From IMG/VR virus record IMGVR_UViG_3300026518_000017, positions 1 through 45,671 of that record: DNA of 45,671 bases; one strand, 5' to 3'. Origin of the DNA: a virus. Under the pieces are notes generated by a model, which saw only the letters and a list, made by a program, of their open reading frames with translations, was not told where the DNA came from and did no database searches. Made by a program: the position numbers and the translations under genes. This document shows, one piece after another, positions 24,326-32,564 of the stretch. The number at the start of each line of letters is the position of its first letter. The first letter of the stretch is position 1.

Positions 24326-25441
24326 TTAACCATAACGCTCTTGACCGCGCTGCACCTTACGGGACTGCGAGTCAATTACGTTGACAACCTGACCTTTATC
24401 GCCAGCATTCTTGAGGGCTTTAAAGTGCTTTTCATCTTTCTCAGACTTGGCGTTCTTTTTCTCGTCCTCATTATCATCGGAGTTTTTCTTTTCGTCCTTC
24501 TCCTCAGATTCGTTTTTCTTTTCATCCTCATCGTCGCCCTCGTTAGACTTCTCGTCCTCATCGTCGGCGTTCTTTTTGGATGACATTTTCTGATAGCGAT
24601 TAGCAAGCTCTTTGAGGGACATTTCCTCGTCGCCAACCTTTACCATTTGATCCATGTTGCACTTTTGCTCTTTTTCGTCGTCTTCATTCTTTTTATTTTG
24701 GACGGCATCAACCATGTTTTTAAATGAGACAGTATCAACAACCTCGCCGTTGTCGTTCTTGATCTCGATCATTGTGTCCTCGTCGATCTCCGAGACTTCC
24801 TCACGTTTGTTTTTGTAAAATGAAAACATTCTCAAACCTTTCTTTGACTTGCTGTTTACGAGTTGCTTTTGCTCCTCGCGCTTATCTTCACAATATTTTT
24901 TAAATTCGTCCGGAGACATCACACAACTAGATTCATACCTCGGATTTGGAACGATTGCAAGGTGCGTAAATTCTGCGTCGAAAATTTCGCGGTCATATCT
25001 GCAATTATGATGAGTACCTCCGCGACCTGATTTCGTTGGTACGTACGCATTTGATACAGCCCAGCCTTTCGCGATTGCCTCGAATGCGAGGTCATCCACA
25101 ACGATAAATTTCGACCACACCCAGCCGTCAAGGTCAAGAAAGAACGTCTCAACAACATAACCGTGAGCCTCGTTTTGGATATTCTCAAGGTCAACCTCTT
25201 CGACGTGATCGACATAGACGGGCTTCCCTTGAAATGAGGGCATCATTTTTTTAATACAATCGTGACCCACAAGGATCGTCTCGCTTTCGTAACCTGCGAG
25301 ACCTGCCTCCATGTGGCGACAATAAAATATTTTCGGATATTGTAGGGCGTTTTTTTTCTGGTCGTCAATGTTTAGGGCGGCCATAATTGCCGAAACCTGA
25401 CTCTCAGATAATCCCACACTATTGTCGATTTTCTTTTCCAT
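24326..25441 (-). CDS. prohead protease (DUF2213-like) with acidic scaffold-like tail
   Basis: 371 residues from ATG 25441, favoured over an in-frame TTG at 25468 because GGGGAAATC lies just upstream and a promoter at 25468-25496 would place the transcript start between them. Residues ~15-190 match DUF2213 (FYCRHMEAGLAGYESETILVGHDCIKKMMPSFQGKPVYVDHVE; THLAIVPNPRYE). The C-terminal ~120 residues are an acidic-basic low-complexity tail with repeated DEKKN units, as expected for a fused scaffold domain removed on maturation. Confidence 0.85.
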   Translation of the reverse strand: MEKKIDNSVGLSESQVSAIMAALNIDDQKKNALQYPKIFYCRHMEAGLAGYESETILVGHDCIKKMMPSFQGKPVYVDHVEEVDLENIQNEAHGYVVETFFLDLDGWVWSKFIVVDDLAFEAIAKGWAVSNAYVPTKSGRGGTHHNCRYDREIFDAEFTHLAIVPNPRYESSCVMSPDEFKKYCEDKREEQKQLVNSKSKKGLRMFSFYKNKREEVSEIDEDTMIEIKNDNGEVVDTVSFKNMVDAVQNKKNEDDEKEQKCNMDQMVKVGDEEMSLKELANRYQKMSSKKNADDEDEKSNEGDDEDEKKNESEEKDEKKNSDDNEDEKKNAKSEKDEKHFKALKNAGDKGQVVNVIDSQSRKVQRGQERYG

Positions 25442-25467
25442 GATTTCCCCGTTAGGACTTTCTATCA

Positions 25468-25496
25468 AGAATACAGTTAATCACCAGTAAAATCAA
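25468..25496 (-). promoter_or_regulatory. promoter for the protease-capsid genes
   Basis: On the minus strand: TTGATT (25491-25496), 17-nt spacer, TATTCT (25468-25473). The predicted start at ~25461 lies 20 bp before the protease ATG. It lacks the early operator motif. Confidence 0.5.
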
Positions 25497-25510
25497 TATG
25501 GCTTATTGTG

Positions 25511-25539
25511 TTGACATGGTGTTTACGTTTGTATATTAT
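25511..25539 (+). promoter_or_regulatory. plus-strand early-type promoter inside the late region
   Basis: TTGACA (25511-25516), 17-nt spacer, TATTAT (25534-25539), the best -10 match of the early promoter set. Operator-like GTTGACATGGTGTTTAC at 25510-25526. It points against the flanking structural genes. Confidence 0.8.
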
Positions 25540-25545
25540 TTGATT

Positions 25546-25656
25546 ATTGGTATATCAACACTTGCACAAGGAGTCTCGCCATGAAAAAACTATAGTTAAG
25601 GTTTTGCTTTGAACAAATTTATATTTCAAACCTCAGCCTTGAGCTGGGGTTTTTAT
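25546..25656 (+). ncRNA. short stand-alone transcript with 4-codon ORF
   Basis: Predicted transcript of ~110 nt from the promoter above to the terminator at 25631-25654. It contains a perfect AAGGAG (25568-25573) and ATG AAA AAA CTA TAG (25581-25595, MKKL). AGGTTT (25599-25604) can pair with AAACCT (25628-25633), which would compete with the base of the terminator stem. The unit fits between two minus-strand genes without overlapping more than a few bases. It could be a small regulatory RNA or a minimal-peptide unit that stalls ribosomes or drains tRNA. Confidence 0.6.
25631..25654 (+). terminator. intrinsic terminator of the short transcript
   Basis: CCTCAGC - CTTGA - GCTGGGG stem (one G-T pair) followed by TTTTT. 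Confidence 0.8.
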
Positions 25657-26591
25657 TTGAATAGCGGAATGGCGACACACCTGCAACCAAAATCCTCACC
25701 CGCATGAGCGCGGCGTCCTGATTTCTTGTCTACTATCGGCGGATCGTCCCAGCGCACGACTTTTCCCTCAAGGTCTTTATGGTCGTCGCGCACCTTCCCG
25801 TCGCCAGAGGTCGACCACTTGTAACCGTAGCTCCCCATTGTTTTATAACGCTGCTCGCGAAACTTACTCATAAGGAGGGACGTTTCCTGACGGGCGAGCG
25901 ATTTTGCTTTTCTCTCACTCACCTGATAACTGCGAGTAATATGGGCGACAAGCGACTCGGCTCTGTTTCCCTTGAACACATTCCCCTCAATTTCATCCCT
26001 TAGCTTTTTGATATTCTTGTCAAGCCAGCCCTTTATGTGCAACTCCATATTGTCAGACCATTCTTTCGCGATTATATCCCTCGCGTCGTCTGTTATTTGA
26101 GGAGGAATCATTATCCGGCTCGCCGCCGTGTATATGTCCTTATCCATTGTTTTGACTGTTTTCTGGTAAGCCTTATTTAAAGAGTCGGTCAAGACCGAGT
26201 TTTGTGCAATCTTATCCAGAGCGATAACGGCGGAGGCGCGAGCCGAGTTATATTGCGACACAGCAAAAACCTGTGCTGAGCTGATTTCTGGGGGTAAAGT
26301 ACCGTTAAAATACCATGATTTTGACCTTTTATCGTAAGTTGCACCCATTTTTCGCAACTCTTTGCTTATTTTTGAGTTAAATTGACCGTAAAACCTGTTT
26401 CCGTCGTGCCATACAGTCCCTTTTCGCACTGCGGCGGCCAAAATTGAGCTTGAGTTTTTAATTTCAGGGATTCTCATGGACATGGCGTCGAGTAAAGGGA
26501 TATACAAGACGTCAACAAAAACCTTAAGAACCTCTTTCTCTATGTCCTCAAAGTAATCGCTCATCAGTCTGATAGGGTCGATTTGTTTCAT
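25653..26591 (-). CDS. Mu gpF/SPP1 gp7-like minor head protein
   Basis: 312 residues. The C-terminal part has the head morphogenesis signature: SERKAKSLARQETSLLMSKFREQRYKTMGSYGYKWSTSGDGKVRDDHKDLEGKVVRWDDPP...AGEDFGCRCVAIPL. An N-terminal segment (GTVWHDGNRFYGQFNSKISKELRKMGATYDKRSKSWYFNG) is an extra small domain. Acts inside the procapsid. Overlaps the previous gene by 4 bp. Confidence 0.9.
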   Translation of the reverse strand: MKQIDPIRLMSDYFEDIEKEVLKVFVDVLYIPLLDAMSMRIPEIKNSSSILAAAVRKGTVWHDGNRFYGQFNSKISKELRKMGATYDKRSKSWYFNGTLPPEISSAQVFAVSQYNSARASAVIALDKIAQNSVLTDSLNKAYQKTVKTMDKDIYTAASRIMIPPQITDDARDIIAKEWSDNMELHIKGWLDKNIKKLRDEIEGNVFKGNRAESLVAHITRSYQVSERKAKSLARQETSLLMSKFREQRYKTMGSYGYKWSTSGDGKVRDDHKDLEGKVVRWDDPPIVDKKSGRRAHAGEDFGCRCVAIPLFK

Positions 26592-26893
26592 CCTGCTCCA
26601 CTAAAGAATTTCGCAAACATTGCCCCAGCCCCTCCGGACAGGAATCCCCCGCCAAACATAAAGCCCAGAGCTTTGTTTTTTGTCCTCTTGTAATCCTCTA
26701 TATGATCGTCGTGAGTGTCAATTCTTTTGTGCGCCGACTTAATCGCTGCGCCATGCTCGATTGTCCTTTCATTGATCTCGGAAACCTTGACCTCTGTTTT
26801 TTCGGCGGTCTCCTTAACCTGTTTAAGAATCTCCTCGACGCGTATGAGTGAGTTATTCATTTTTGTGAGGTGGTCTTTTTCATTATCGGGCAT
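26588..26893 (-). CDS. coiled-coil protein with C-terminal membrane segment
   Basis: 101 residues: helical coiled coil (~10-72, SLIRVEEILKQVKETAEKTEVKVSEINERT) and a Gly-rich hydrophobic C-terminus (ALGFMFGGGFLSGGAGAMFAKFF). The layout resembles XhlA-type haemolysin/holin-associated proteins, but it is located in the head gene cluster. Its start lies inside the end of the large secreted protein gene (11-bp overlap). Confidence 0.7.
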   Translation of the reverse strand: MPDNEKDHLTKMNNSLIRVEEILKQVKETAEKTEVKVSEINERTIEHGAAIKSAHKRIDTHDDHIEDYKRTKNKALGFMFGGGFLSGGAGAMFAKFFSGAG

Positions 26894-29800
26894 TGGCGGC
26901 TCTCAAATATGTTGGAAGGTGATTGTCATTCGATGCGAACTTGGTCGGTGGCATGGTGTAAGTGTTAAAACTTAAATTAGTCCATGTCCCGCCAAAGTCT
27001 GTGGCAAGCTGGTTCATCACGTTGTTCTTCATTTCCGTGGTGAGCGTGCTGTCAAACCCAAGGAACGCACCAAACGCACCATCCTGAAAGTCTGAATTAT
27101 CGTACTCACCAAAGAACCTTAAATCCTCAGATGTGTTCACGATACCACCTAATGCCGTGATTGTCGTATCCCCTGTCAAAGTGCCGTTGATCCAGACTTT
27201 AACCGTTGTTTCAGTAATCTCGATTAAAATGTGATACATTCCTGCGGCGAGTGACCCCGATAACATATTATCGAAAAGAATAATCCCCTCAGTGTTACCG
27301 TACACAAAGAAATCAAACCCGTCCGCGTTTGCACGTAAACCCATACCCGCTGATCCGTCTGAATTATCTAATAGGTAATCATAGAATGGTAGAGCCTGTA
27401 CGGAGTCCATGTAGAAGCTATAGGCAATCGTTACACCCGTTGATGTGTCATAAACCGAGCTATCACTGATATCGACATTAGAGCCATAATTCTGACTGTC
27501 TGCATCCTCCATATCAATAGCGGTTGTACTGTTTAATGTGCGAACACCGACATGTCCTTGTCTGCTAACAGTTCCTTGGAATAGGCTTGTGGATGTTCCG
27601 AGAATACCCTCAATACTTCGTACATCCGTTGTGGCGGCGATTGTCTCAGCCGCATCTTCCCACAAGTTTGAACGACCCGTGTGAATAGCATCGACAAGTG
27701 TTCCCGCATCATCAAAATCAGAATAAGAGCTGGCCGCTGCAATCGGACCCGCCGCCGCTGATTCAGCCGTGGCCGATCCTTCACTGTTTGTGGCCGTGAC
27801 AACACAAGTCAGCGTGTCACCTTCGTCAGTTGCTTGATAAGTATAGGTTGCAGACGTTGCGCCTGATATTTCTACGCCTTCATTTTCCCATTGATAGCTA
27901 TATGTTGGTGTTGGTAAACCTGTCCATGTCCCTGTTGAACATGTGCCCTCTTGCCCGACCTGCTCAAGCCCTGATATCGCAGGAAGAACCGTATTAACGG
28001 GGACGCTCAACGCTTCGGTAATCGTGGCCGTGTTTAAACTTCTTGCCGTGTTAGGAAGGTTTAATTCATTATCGCCCACAACCTCGACATAGATAGTGTC
28101 GCCTTCATACGCCGCGTCGATAGTATAGGTTGAGCTTGTCGCCCCTGAAATGGCCGTCCCGTCATCCTGATACCATTGATAGGTATATGTGATAGGAGCA
28201 GTCCCCGTCCACGTTCCTAAATCTGCGGTTAAGGTTTCACCAACCGCCGCCGTCCCTGTGATAGAAACTAGCTCTGTATTGCGCGCCCGCTCCTTAACAC
28301 CATCCAGTGTAAATCGTGACGAAACATAAGAATAAAAATCATCTATCTCAGCTTGTCCAATCGCCCCTGTAGATGATCCGTAATAATCGGCGTAAACATC
28401 CACCTGTCCAGTTGCATGTGCGGCAATAGAGTTAAGAATAAAGTGATTTACACTTGTTCCGCTTGACGATCCCGTATCGCCTTTATTCTCACCTGTGTCG
28501 ATACGCCATTGGAAAACACCATCCACATAGTAATCTATAACCGCGACGCTCTCAGCGGGGTCATTCCTATCCGCGACCCATACGTGATGATGAACGCCCT
28601 TCGGAAGTTTCTTCGCTGGTCTGCCACCGTTTCCTATTGAAGAATCGATTGCATATTTAAACATGATGCCTTCGTCTTCATATTTAAACTGCACCTCACC
28701 GTTACCGTCATCGGTAAACTTAATCGCAAGATCGCTATCATCCACATCGCAGTTTGTCGCTGCGTCGGCTATGGCATCGGCTTCGTTGTCGTAAAGAGCT
28801 TGACGGCAAGTGCCCGTACCGCCTCCGAAGTAGTAGATGCCGCTTTCCATTGGCTCGCCCGTGTCAGCGCGGACTGGTGGGTCAGCATCGGCGGGAAACC
28901 ACAAACGAACACGCGAAAGTTTTTCCGCTTGCATCGTCGGCCAGCGCCCATTTTGTGCGCCGCTTGTAATCAGGATTGCATCACTGGTGTAATCAATAAC
29001 CCCACGATCCGTATCGAAGTTATGCTCCGTTGCAATCGTCAATAGGTTTGCATCAAACGATCCGTCCTCATCTGCGCCTGTAATCTCAGCCAGAAATGCA
29101 TGCCTATTACCATCACCCACACGCTGCGTGGCATAAGCCGTGGCTGTTCCTGATCCGACCGTGGTGATATCAATCGCACCTGTTCCCGCAATCGCATCAG
29201 CGGAGCTTGTGTGTACGGTGTCATTCGTTGCGCTGTAATAATAATCAGTATCCTCAAGTAAGGGGCTTGGCAGTGTGCCAGAACCGTTAATGATGAATTT
29301 AAAACGATCTCCGTCATTAAGCGATCCAAGCGACAAAGTATCTGCACCCGTGTCCACCTCATCAGGCATATTCAGAGTAGTTTTAGGATTGCCGAAATTT
29401 GAATGCTCTGGGAATCTGCCGACGATAGAGCGGACGATTGTTCTCTTTTCTGCTGTGGCCTGTTTAAGATTCCCTCTTTGCGTAATATCCCCGCTTAGGG
29501 TGAAGACCTTACCGAATCCCGCATAACTGGCCGTGTTATTATCCCGCACCATGACACGGGATTTACGGTATGTGCCGTAAGCATCATCGCGCAGCTCAAT
29601 CCATGTATTCCTGTTATCTACGTCATTCGGTGTATGCTCATATTGATCCACCATGTCATAAAAGATTTGCGCCGTCTTAACGCTGGACATGGTATGTGTG
29701 CCACTACCTGTATCGGTAAAATCGATCTTTTGCTCTTGTACGGCAAAGGCTTGCGCTTCGTATATGTTTTCTTCGGGCGTGGTATAAGACAGGCGTGTGG

Positions 29801-30227
29801 CGGGGTTTTCTTCTATTTTAGGATAGACTTCAAATTCTGATCCGCTCACTTGCGAAACGTAATACTCCGTTCCCTCCTCCAATCCTGCGGGAAGTGTTCC
29901 TGTAGATGAGAAAGTAACAGGCAAACCAAGGGAAGATGATGATAGATTGACATAGGGGTCGAAGCCGATATTAGACCCGAAATCGATTGTATCCGCACTT
30001 GTATCAACATCGCTTGTCGTGAAGTCATGGGTAATCGGGGCGGCGCTGTTGTAGGTGGTATCACCAAATTCAAATGCTGCGTAAATAAAATCCAACTCTG
30101 ATAGCTCAGTGCTTTGACCAAACTGCAAATAAGGATTCCCAACAAAATTTGCCTTAGCTGCGCTGAGGTAAAGGCCAAGCGATAAAAACAAGCCAAAAAC
30201 AAATACCTTAAATTCTCTATTTTTCAT
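26883..30227 (-). CDS. large secreted protein with Ig-like repeats and lectin-like domains
   Basis: 1114 residues. A clear Sec signal peptide (NREFKVFVFGLFLSLGLYLS) ends at AKA-N, residue ~26. Two similar modules with STGTLPAGLEEGTEYY and SGTLPSPLLEDTDYY lie in the first third. Residues ~400-650 read like a LamG/lyase-like beta sandwich (KGVHHHVWVADRN... IDYYVDGVFQWRID). Two tandem Ig-like repeats (~655-740, ~740-830) share TYxYQWxxxG...ISGATS-x-TY. The C-terminus (~840-1090) is another concanavalin-like domain. A signal peptide is unusual for a virion part, so it may be exported by the infected host or attach to polysaccharide. Exact role unknown. Confidence 0.8.
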   Translation of the reverse strand: MKNREFKVFVFGLFLSLGLYLSAAKANFVGNPYLQFGQSTELSELDFIYAAFEFGDTTYNSAAPITHDFTTSDVDTSADTIDFGSNIGFDPYVNLSSSSLGLPVTFSSTGTLPAGLEEGTEYYVSQVSGSEFEVYPKIEENPATRLSYTTPEENIYEAQAFAVQEQKIDFTDTGSGTHTMSSVKTAQIFYDMVDQYEHTPNDVDNRNTWIELRDDAYGTYRKSRVMVRDNNTASYAGFGKVFTLSGDITQRGNLKQATAEKRTIVRSIVGRFPEHSNFGNPKTTLNMPDEVDTGADTLSLGSLNDGDRFKFIINGSGTLPSPLLEDTDYYYSATNDTVHTSSADAIAGTGAIDITTVGSGTATAYATQRVGDGNRHAFLAEITGADEDGSFDANLLTIATEHNFDTDRGVIDYTSDAILITSGAQNGRWPTMQAEKLSRVRLWFPADADPPVRADTGEPMESGIYYFGGGTGTCRQALYDNEADAIADAATNCDVDDSDLAIKFTDDGNGEVQFKYEDEGIMFKYAIDSSIGNGGRPAKKLPKGVHHHVWVADRNDPAESVAVIDYYVDGVFQWRIDTGENKGDTGSSSGTSVNHFILNSIAAHATGQVDVYADYYGSSTGAIGQAEIDDFYSYVSSRFTLDGVKERARNTELVSITGTAAVGETLTADLGTWTGTAPITYTYQWYQDDGTAISGATSSTYTIDAAYEGDTIYVEVVGDNELNLPNTARSLNTATITEALSVPVNTVLPAISGLEQVGQEGTCSTGTWTGLPTPTYSYQWENEGVEISGATSATYTYQATDEGDTLTCVVTATNSEGSATAESAAAGPIAAASSYSDFDDAGTLVDAIHTGRSNLWEDAAETIAATTDVRSIEGILGTSTSLFQGTVSRQGHVGVRTLNSTTAIDMEDADSQNYGSNVDISDSSVYDTSTGVTIAYSFYMDSVQALPFYDYLLDNSDGSAGMGLRANADGFDFFVYGNTEGIILFDNMLSGSLAAGMYHILIEITETTVKVWINGTLTGDTTITALGGIVNTSEDLRFFGEYDNSDFQDGAFGAFLGFDSTLTTEMKNNVMNQLATDFGGTWTNLSFNTYTMPPTKFASNDNHLPTYLRAANAR

Positions 30228-30254
30228 AATAAACCTCTTGCTTACTGCTTTAAA

Positions 30255-31004
30255 TTACTGGTTTCCGATCAAAGTTATCTTTAAACCCTCACCCGCAACC
30301 GTAGAGCCGACGGCGTCAATGTCGATGGTGATCTCGGCGTCGTCCGCGAGTGCGGAATCGGATATAACAACCGGAGTCGCTGCCGTTGTGGACGTCTTTT
30401 CCGTGGCGTCAATCGTTAATTCCGTGGATAAAACACTCACTCCGCCCTCATTGATATCGACCGTCACAGTCGATCCGGTCGGAGCTGTGCCAACTGACGC
30501 CCGCACACCCGTAAGCGTGAACGCGTAAGGCATACGAAACTTAACCACACCCGTCCCAGTTGTGAGGTTTCCTGACTCAGCTGACGCTGGGATGATAAAA
30601 CTCTCCGTTATCGTTGAGGGCAGTCCTGAGAGCTTGGTCTGCTCTGCGTCTGTAAAGGCGTTTGTGTCGGACTCCGCCTCGTAAAGCGCCTTGATTTCCG
30701 CTCCTGTCTGGTCGGCGGTAGCGCTGGCCTCAATTCCTGAGAGCTTTGAGCGTTCTGACGTTGTCATAAGGAGTTTTGTCGCACCCTCCGTCAAATCGTC
30801 GCTTGTCTCATCATTAATGAAAAAGCAGCTATCTGACAAGTCTGTGATTTCCTTACGCAACTCGGCGGCTGTGATTGTTGTGCCAGACGCAAGGTTTGAC
30901 GTAACCCCACTCTGAAATGTAGACCTATCCTCTTGAGCCGCGTGAGCAGCCCCGACCATAAGAGCAAAAGAGGCAATTAAGCCACAAGTTAGTAATCTTT
31001 TCAT
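30255..31004 (-). CDS. secreted protein with tail-fibre-like repeats
   Basis: 249 residues. Signal peptide RLLTCGLIASFALMVGAAHA with cleavage at AHA-A. Two repeats of the T-x-x-x-x-KLSGI/L type (TTSERSKLSGIEASATADQTG and TDAEQTKLSGL), common in phage fibre and collagen-like proteins, flank EIKALYEAESDTNAF. The C-terminal half is a beta-rich domain. It lies directly upstream of the 1114-residue gene, and both carry signal peptides, so they may work together. Confidence 0.78.
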   Translation of the reverse strand: MKRLLTCGLIASFALMVGAAHAAQEDRSTFQSGVTSNLASGTTITAAELRKEITDLSDSCFFINDETSDDLTEGATKLLMTTSERSKLSGIEASATADQTGAEIKALYEAESDTNAFTDAEQTKLSGLPSTITESFIIPASAESGNLTTGTGVVKFRMPYAFTLTGVRASVGTAPTGSTVTVDINEGGVSVLSTELTIDATEKTSTTAATPVVISDSALADDAEITIDIDAVGSTVAGEGLKITLIGNQ

Positions 31005-31016
31005 AGTCTTTCCTTT

Positions 31017-31172
31017 CTATGACTCTGTATCAAAATCGTCTGACAAAAAGTCAGTCTCACTAAAATCTGGAATTACTGGCTCAGGTTGTAATGGATTTTT
31101 ACTGAGAGAGCCAACTTTTAAGCCTCCGCCGGACGCAGTATTCGAAATACTAACATTAACGATCACGCCCAT
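31017..31172 (-). CDS. 51-residue protein before the secreted pair
   Basis: ATG 31172 with GGAG 8 nt upstream, 51 codons. An N-terminal Gly/Ser/beta part (VIVNVSISNTASGGGLKV) and an acidic C-terminus PDFSETDFLSDDFDTES. The latter closely resembles the end of the early protein 40132-40308 (PDFSVTDFLNNDFET). Located between portal and the secreted fibre-like gene. No family recognised. Confidence 0.75.
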   Translation of the reverse strand: MGVIVNVSISNTASGGGLKVGSLSKNPLQPEPVIPDFSETDFLSDDFDTES

Positions 31173-31184
31173 CAAGATAGCTCC

Positions 31185-32564
31185 TTATCCATCGACGGAA
31201 TCACCCTCGCCAACGGTAAACTGACCGTCTAAAGGCTCAAGCGCTTCCTGATTTTCGTCAACCTCTACCTCTAATAGATTCCCCTTATTTATGTTTTCCT
31301 TTGCCTCTTGAGCGGTAATCAAACCAGACTGATACGCGCTCATTGTGCGGTTAAATTTATGGTTTTTGACCGTTTGCTCCTCCTCGGCGGATAGCTCACG
31401 GAGCGGAGACCAGTCGAGATTGAGGTCGGTCGGGACATAACCGAATTTCTTTTGACAGACAATCGCCACAATATCAAGAACGATAAATTTAACCTTTGCA
31501 CGTATCTCAGACTCAAGCATTGAGTTGTAATTCTCAATATCATCCTCGCCTGAGTTAAATCCTGCACTTGATATGCCGAATAGCTTTGTGACTGGCATTT
31601 TCAGGTCAGCGGCGATCCCCTCACGTATGACTTTCATAACGTCCGCGAGACCCGTGAAATTCATTTGCTTTTGTGCGTAGTCGTCCTCTGCGTCCATTGT
31701 CAGGGCGGACAGGTAATTCTTGACCTGATTCGCCATTTCGACGCGCTTGGCGATTTTCTCAGTGCTGTCCCTCTGCATAAGAGAGGACGTAAAATTCTTG
31801 ATCTTGTAAACGTCGATTTTCGCCTCATCGAGAAGCTCGTAAAGCACGTCCTGATTTTTGAAATACTTGTTTATCGAACGTATCAGACGCTCAATCTCGG
31901 ACATACCCCACCCTCTAAGGCGCGGACGGATAAAGCTGGGGGCTTCCTTGCCGTGTATTTCGTACACTCGTGAACGGTGCAAGCGGATACCATAATAATC
32001 ATAATAGTCATTATTATCCCCATACATCGGCGTGATTGCTGGGTCTGTGTTTGTTGTATTTCCATAAAGCTCCCACATATCGACGGCACGAAATTCGAGG
32101 TTGTCGTCCTCACTGATTTGCTCGATATCGAGGGGTGTGTCAGGCTTTTGGTCTGTCATAATGACGATTGCACCACCGCCGAACAGTCTTGACCATTTTA
32201 CCGCTTGAATGATCCGGCGTACAGCCCCGTCGCGCTCAAGTGTGGTCATAAGGTCGTCGATTTCATTACCGTCAAGCTCTCCGGACTTAATCTCGAATCC
32301 CTTTCGGAACGCGTCGTCTACGGGCTGGTCGATGAGGGTCTGCACGATCCCATGCTCCACATAGAGCTGAGCGAGCAACTGCCTCATGTTTGAGATAAGA
32401 TACCAGCGATTTGACGACCAGAGCGTGTCCGCCTGTGAAAGCTGCGTCGTCGTAAGCGGAGAACCAGCAATCGACCCAAGGAATAGGCCGTATGAGTTTG
32501 TAATTTCTGTCATTGAGGTGTTTTGGACTTCGCTGTCCGCTGTGTTTGTGATTTCTTTTGTCAT
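31185..32564 (-). CDS. portal protein (DUF1073-like)
   Basis: 459 residues. SNRWYLISNMRQLLAQLYVEHGIVQTLIDQPVDDAFRKGFEIKS, WSRLFGGGAIVIMTDQ, and the long KLFGISSAGFNSGEDDIENYNSMLESEIRAKV are the DUF1073 portal pattern. It forms the dodecameric DNA gate. Start overlaps the large terminase stop by 4 bp. Confidence 0.93.
   Translation of the reverse strand: MTKEITNTADSEVQNTSMTEITNSYGLFLGSIAGSPLTTTQLSQADTLWSSNRWYLISNMRQLLAQLYVEHGIVQTLIDQPVDDAFRKGFEIKSGELDGNEIDDLMTTLERDGAVRRIIQAVKWSRLFGGGAIVIMTDQKPDTPLDIEQISEDDNLEFRAVDMWELYGNTTNTDPAITPMYGDNNDYYDYYGIRLHRSRVYEIHGKEAPSFIRPRLRGWGMSEIERLIRSINKYFKNQDVLYELLDEAKIDVYKIKNFTSSLMQRDSTEKIAKRVEMANQVKNYLSALTMDAEDDYAQKQMNFTGLADVMKVIREGIAADLKMPVTKLFGISSAGFNSGEDDIENYNSMLESEIRAKVKFIVLDIVAIVCQKKFGYVPTDLNLDWSPLRELSAEEEQTVKNHKFNRTMSAYQSGLITAQEAKENINKGNLLEVEVDENQEALEPLDGQFTVGEGDSVDG

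Noticed and set aside
24341-24583. 80-codon hydrophobic plus-strand frame
   Set aside because: It is the complement of the acidic-lysine repeat tail of the protease; composition explains the hydrophobic look.
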